From positions 1 to 64,000 of the forward strand of contig NZ_JOFX01000044.1 in the NCBI RefSeq assembly GCF_000719345.1: DNA of 64,000 nucleotides, read 5' to 3'. The notes under the pieces are model-generated. The model was given only the letters and a program-made list of their open reading frames with translations, did no database searches and was not told the origin of the DNA. Below, in pieces: positions 62,901 to 64,000 of this stretch (the stretch's first letter is position 1; each line of letters opens with the position of its first letter). A program made the translations under genes and the position numbers. Source of the stretch: Streptomyces sp. NRRL F-2664. Its GTDB lineage: Bacteria > Actinomycetota > Actinomycetes > Streptomycetales > Streptomycetaceae.

Positions 62901-63311
62901 GTGCCGCAACCGCCGCATCAGTCCCTGCAGGTAGCCGACGTGAAGAGCCTTCAGGGTCCTGGGGCGGGCCCGTCGGCCGTGCCGGAGCCACGGGTGCCGG
63001 CCAGGGCGGCGGAGGACGGTCCGTGGCATGCGGAGGCGGTGTGCCGACGCGACGAGGCGGGCCTCTTCTTCGCGCCGTCCAAGGAGCCGACGGCCGCCCG
63101 GCTCTCCCGCGAGGAGGCCGCGAAGCGCGTCTGCGCCCGCTGCCCCGTGATGGTGGCCTGCCGCGAGCACGCGCTGCTGCAGCCCGAGCCGTACGGGGTC
63201 TGGGGCGGGCTCACCGCGGCCGAACGCCGCGTGGTGCTGGCGCGGATGCGCCGCCGGACCGCCGAGCTGCGGCAGGCCCCCGGAGCCGGACCGATCGCTG
63301 CGGCGGGCTGA
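62901..63311 (+). CDS. WhiB-family transcription factor
   Basis: 136 residues from the GTG at 62901 (AGGAG seven bases upstream). The four Fe-S ligands are C48 (AEAVCRRDE), C78, C81 and C87 (VCARCPVMVAC), followed by the G(I/V)WGG turn (GVWGG, about 99-103) and a basic C-terminal helix RRVVLARMRRRTAEL. The first ~40 residues are Pro/Ala/Gly-rich, longer than in WblE. It probably works with sigma HrdB region 4. Its place beside glpX and the fumarase resembles S. coelicolor wblI from memory. Confidence 0.94.
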   Translation: MPQPPHQSLQVADVKSLQGPGAGPSAVPEPRVPARAAEDGPWHAEAVCRRDEAGLFFAPSKEPTAARLSREEAAKRVCARCPVMVACREHALLQPEPYGVWGGLTAAERRVVLARMRRRTAELRQAPGAGPIAAAG

Positions 63312-63349
63312 AGCGGCCCGAGTCTTCTGCCGGGCCGGGAACGCGGGCA

Positions 63350-63396
63350 CGCGAGAGGGGCGGTCACCCCCGCACAGGGTGACCGCCCCTCTCGCG
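63350..63396. terminator. Bidirectional terminator between wbl and glpX
   Basis: A 20-base perfect stem (63350-63369 with 63377-63396; CGCGAGAGGGGCGGTCACCC on the left) with a 7-base loop separates the convergent WhiB-like and glpX genes. Confidence 0.9.
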
Positions 63397-63411
63397 TCGG
63401 GTCCCCGCCTC

Positions 63412-64000
63412 CTACTGGGCGCGGTCGAAGTCGATGGCGCTGTAGGCGCGCAGCTTCGACAGGCGGTGCGTGGAGTCGATCTTCCGGATGGTGCCCGACT
63501 TGGAGCGCATGACGAGCGAGGACGTCGTCGCGGTCTCCGAGCGGTAGTGCACGCCGCGCAGCAGCTCGCCGTCCGTGATGCCGGTGGCCACGAAGAAGAC
63601 GTTCTCGCCCGAGACCAGGTCGGTGGTGGTCAGCACCCGGTCCAGGTCGTGGCCGGCGTCGATCGCCTTCTGGCGCTCGGCGTCGTCCTTCGGCCACAGC
63701 TTGCCCTGGATCACACCGCCCAGGCACTTGATCGCGCAGGCCGAGATGATGCCCTCGGGGGTGCCGCCGATGCCGAGCAGCAGGTCCACACCGGTGCCCT
63801 CGCGGGCCGCCATGATGGAGCCGGCCACGTCACCGTCGGAGATGAACTTGATGCGCGCGCCGGTCTCGCGGATCTCCCGGACGATGCCCTCGTGGCGGGG
63901 GCGGTCCAGGATGACGACCGTGACGTCCTCGGCGGCCATGCCCTTGGCCTTGGCGACCCGACGGATGTTCACCGAGACGGGGGCGTTGATGTCGACGAAG
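63412..64000 (-). CDS. glpX: Class II fructose-1,6-bisphosphatase GlpX (5' end outside the window)
   Basis: The C-terminal ~195 residues are present; the gene enters from beyond 64000. It removes the 1-phosphate of fructose-1,6-bisphosphate in gluconeogenesis. The frame begins [20 protein letters not shown] and continues [23 protein letters not shown], then [24 protein letters not shown], the diagnostic GlpX glycine-rich loop, and [23 protein letters not shown]. The class II lineage is the sole FBPase in most actinomycetes. Confidence 0.96.
   Translation of the reverse strand, partial: FVDINAPVSVNIRRVAKAKGMAAEDVTVVILDRPRHEGIVREIRETGARIKFISDGDVAGSIMAAREGTGVDLLLGIGGTPEGIISACAIKCLGGVIQGKLWPKDDAERQKAIDAGHDLDRVLTTTDLVSGENVFFVATGITDGELLRGVHYRSETATTSSLVMRSKSGTIRKIDSTHRLSKLRAYSAIDFDRAQ

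Overview
The window is a stretch of high-GC actinobacterial chromosome, almost certainly from Streptomyces or a close relative such as Kitasatospora. The evidence is strong G/C bias at third codon positions, frequent GTG starts, many 4-base ATGA/GTGA overlaps, a WhiB-family regulator, a streptogrisin-type protease with a chitin-binding tail, a DasR-like operator in front of a chitinase, and a 3' third whose gene order (ahpD-ahpC-oxyR ... fumarases ... wbl-glpX) matches from memory the S. coelicolor SCO503x-504x core region. No rRNA, tRNA, CRISPR, prophage or transposase gene is visible.

Region 1 (1-14.3 kb) is mostly secreted enzymes and small catabolic units. It opens with a long imperfect inverted repeat that folds into nested hairpins. 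Then come a small exported protein, an arylamine N-acetyltransferase, a deazaflavin-type oxidoreductase, a LysR regulator, a 31-bp tandem repeat array with a perfect 67-bp duplication, a streptogrisin C-like protease, a YdcF-type membrane protein, a D-amino-acid module (D-aminoacylase, PLP deaminase, IclR regulator, RidA), an M14 carboxypeptidase and a GH18 chitinase.

Region 2 (14.6-24.5 kb) is a complete actinobacterial Tad/Flp pilus operon: an unknown zinc-ribbon protein, CpaB, CpaE/TadZ, two TadE-like pseudopilins, CpaF/TadA, TadB, TadC, an orphan LuxR-type response regulator with a degenerate receiver, a Flp pilin, a TadG-like protein, a lipoprotein and an OmpA-domain protein. Its prepilin peptidase lies separately, at 35.65 kb. 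The pilin and both TadE proteins share a G|QxxxE cleavage signature after DRG; the TadG-like protein lacks the Glu.

Region 3 (24.5-36.4 kb) is accessory: a decayed CMD/AhpD-family pseudogene, two TetR units with clear palindromic operators (one controlling a DUF1348 gene, one a DHA2 drug-type exporter), a probable frameshifted gene of unknown function, a serine hydrolase, a lone sugar-type binding lipoprotein, SMI1/KNR4 and DUF192 genes, and the prepilin peptidase.

Region 4 (36.5-64 kb) is conserved core: aldo/keto reductase, cis-prenyltransferase, PhoH/PIN ATPase, lytic transglycosylase-like protein, AI-2E-family permease, AhpD/AhpC/OxyR peroxide defence, a PadR-controlled ABC transporter, an SPFH protein coupled to a ribbon-helix-helix protein with an AT-hook-like tail, a bifunctional penicillin-binding protein, a SpoIIE-type phosphatase, class II and class I fumarases (the latter with an iron-box-like upstream palindrome), a lectin/SGNH gene broken by a deletion and a frameshift, a GDPD, a DUF1707/LiaF-like protein with a probable leaderless promoter, a WhiB-like regulator, and glpX running off the right edge.
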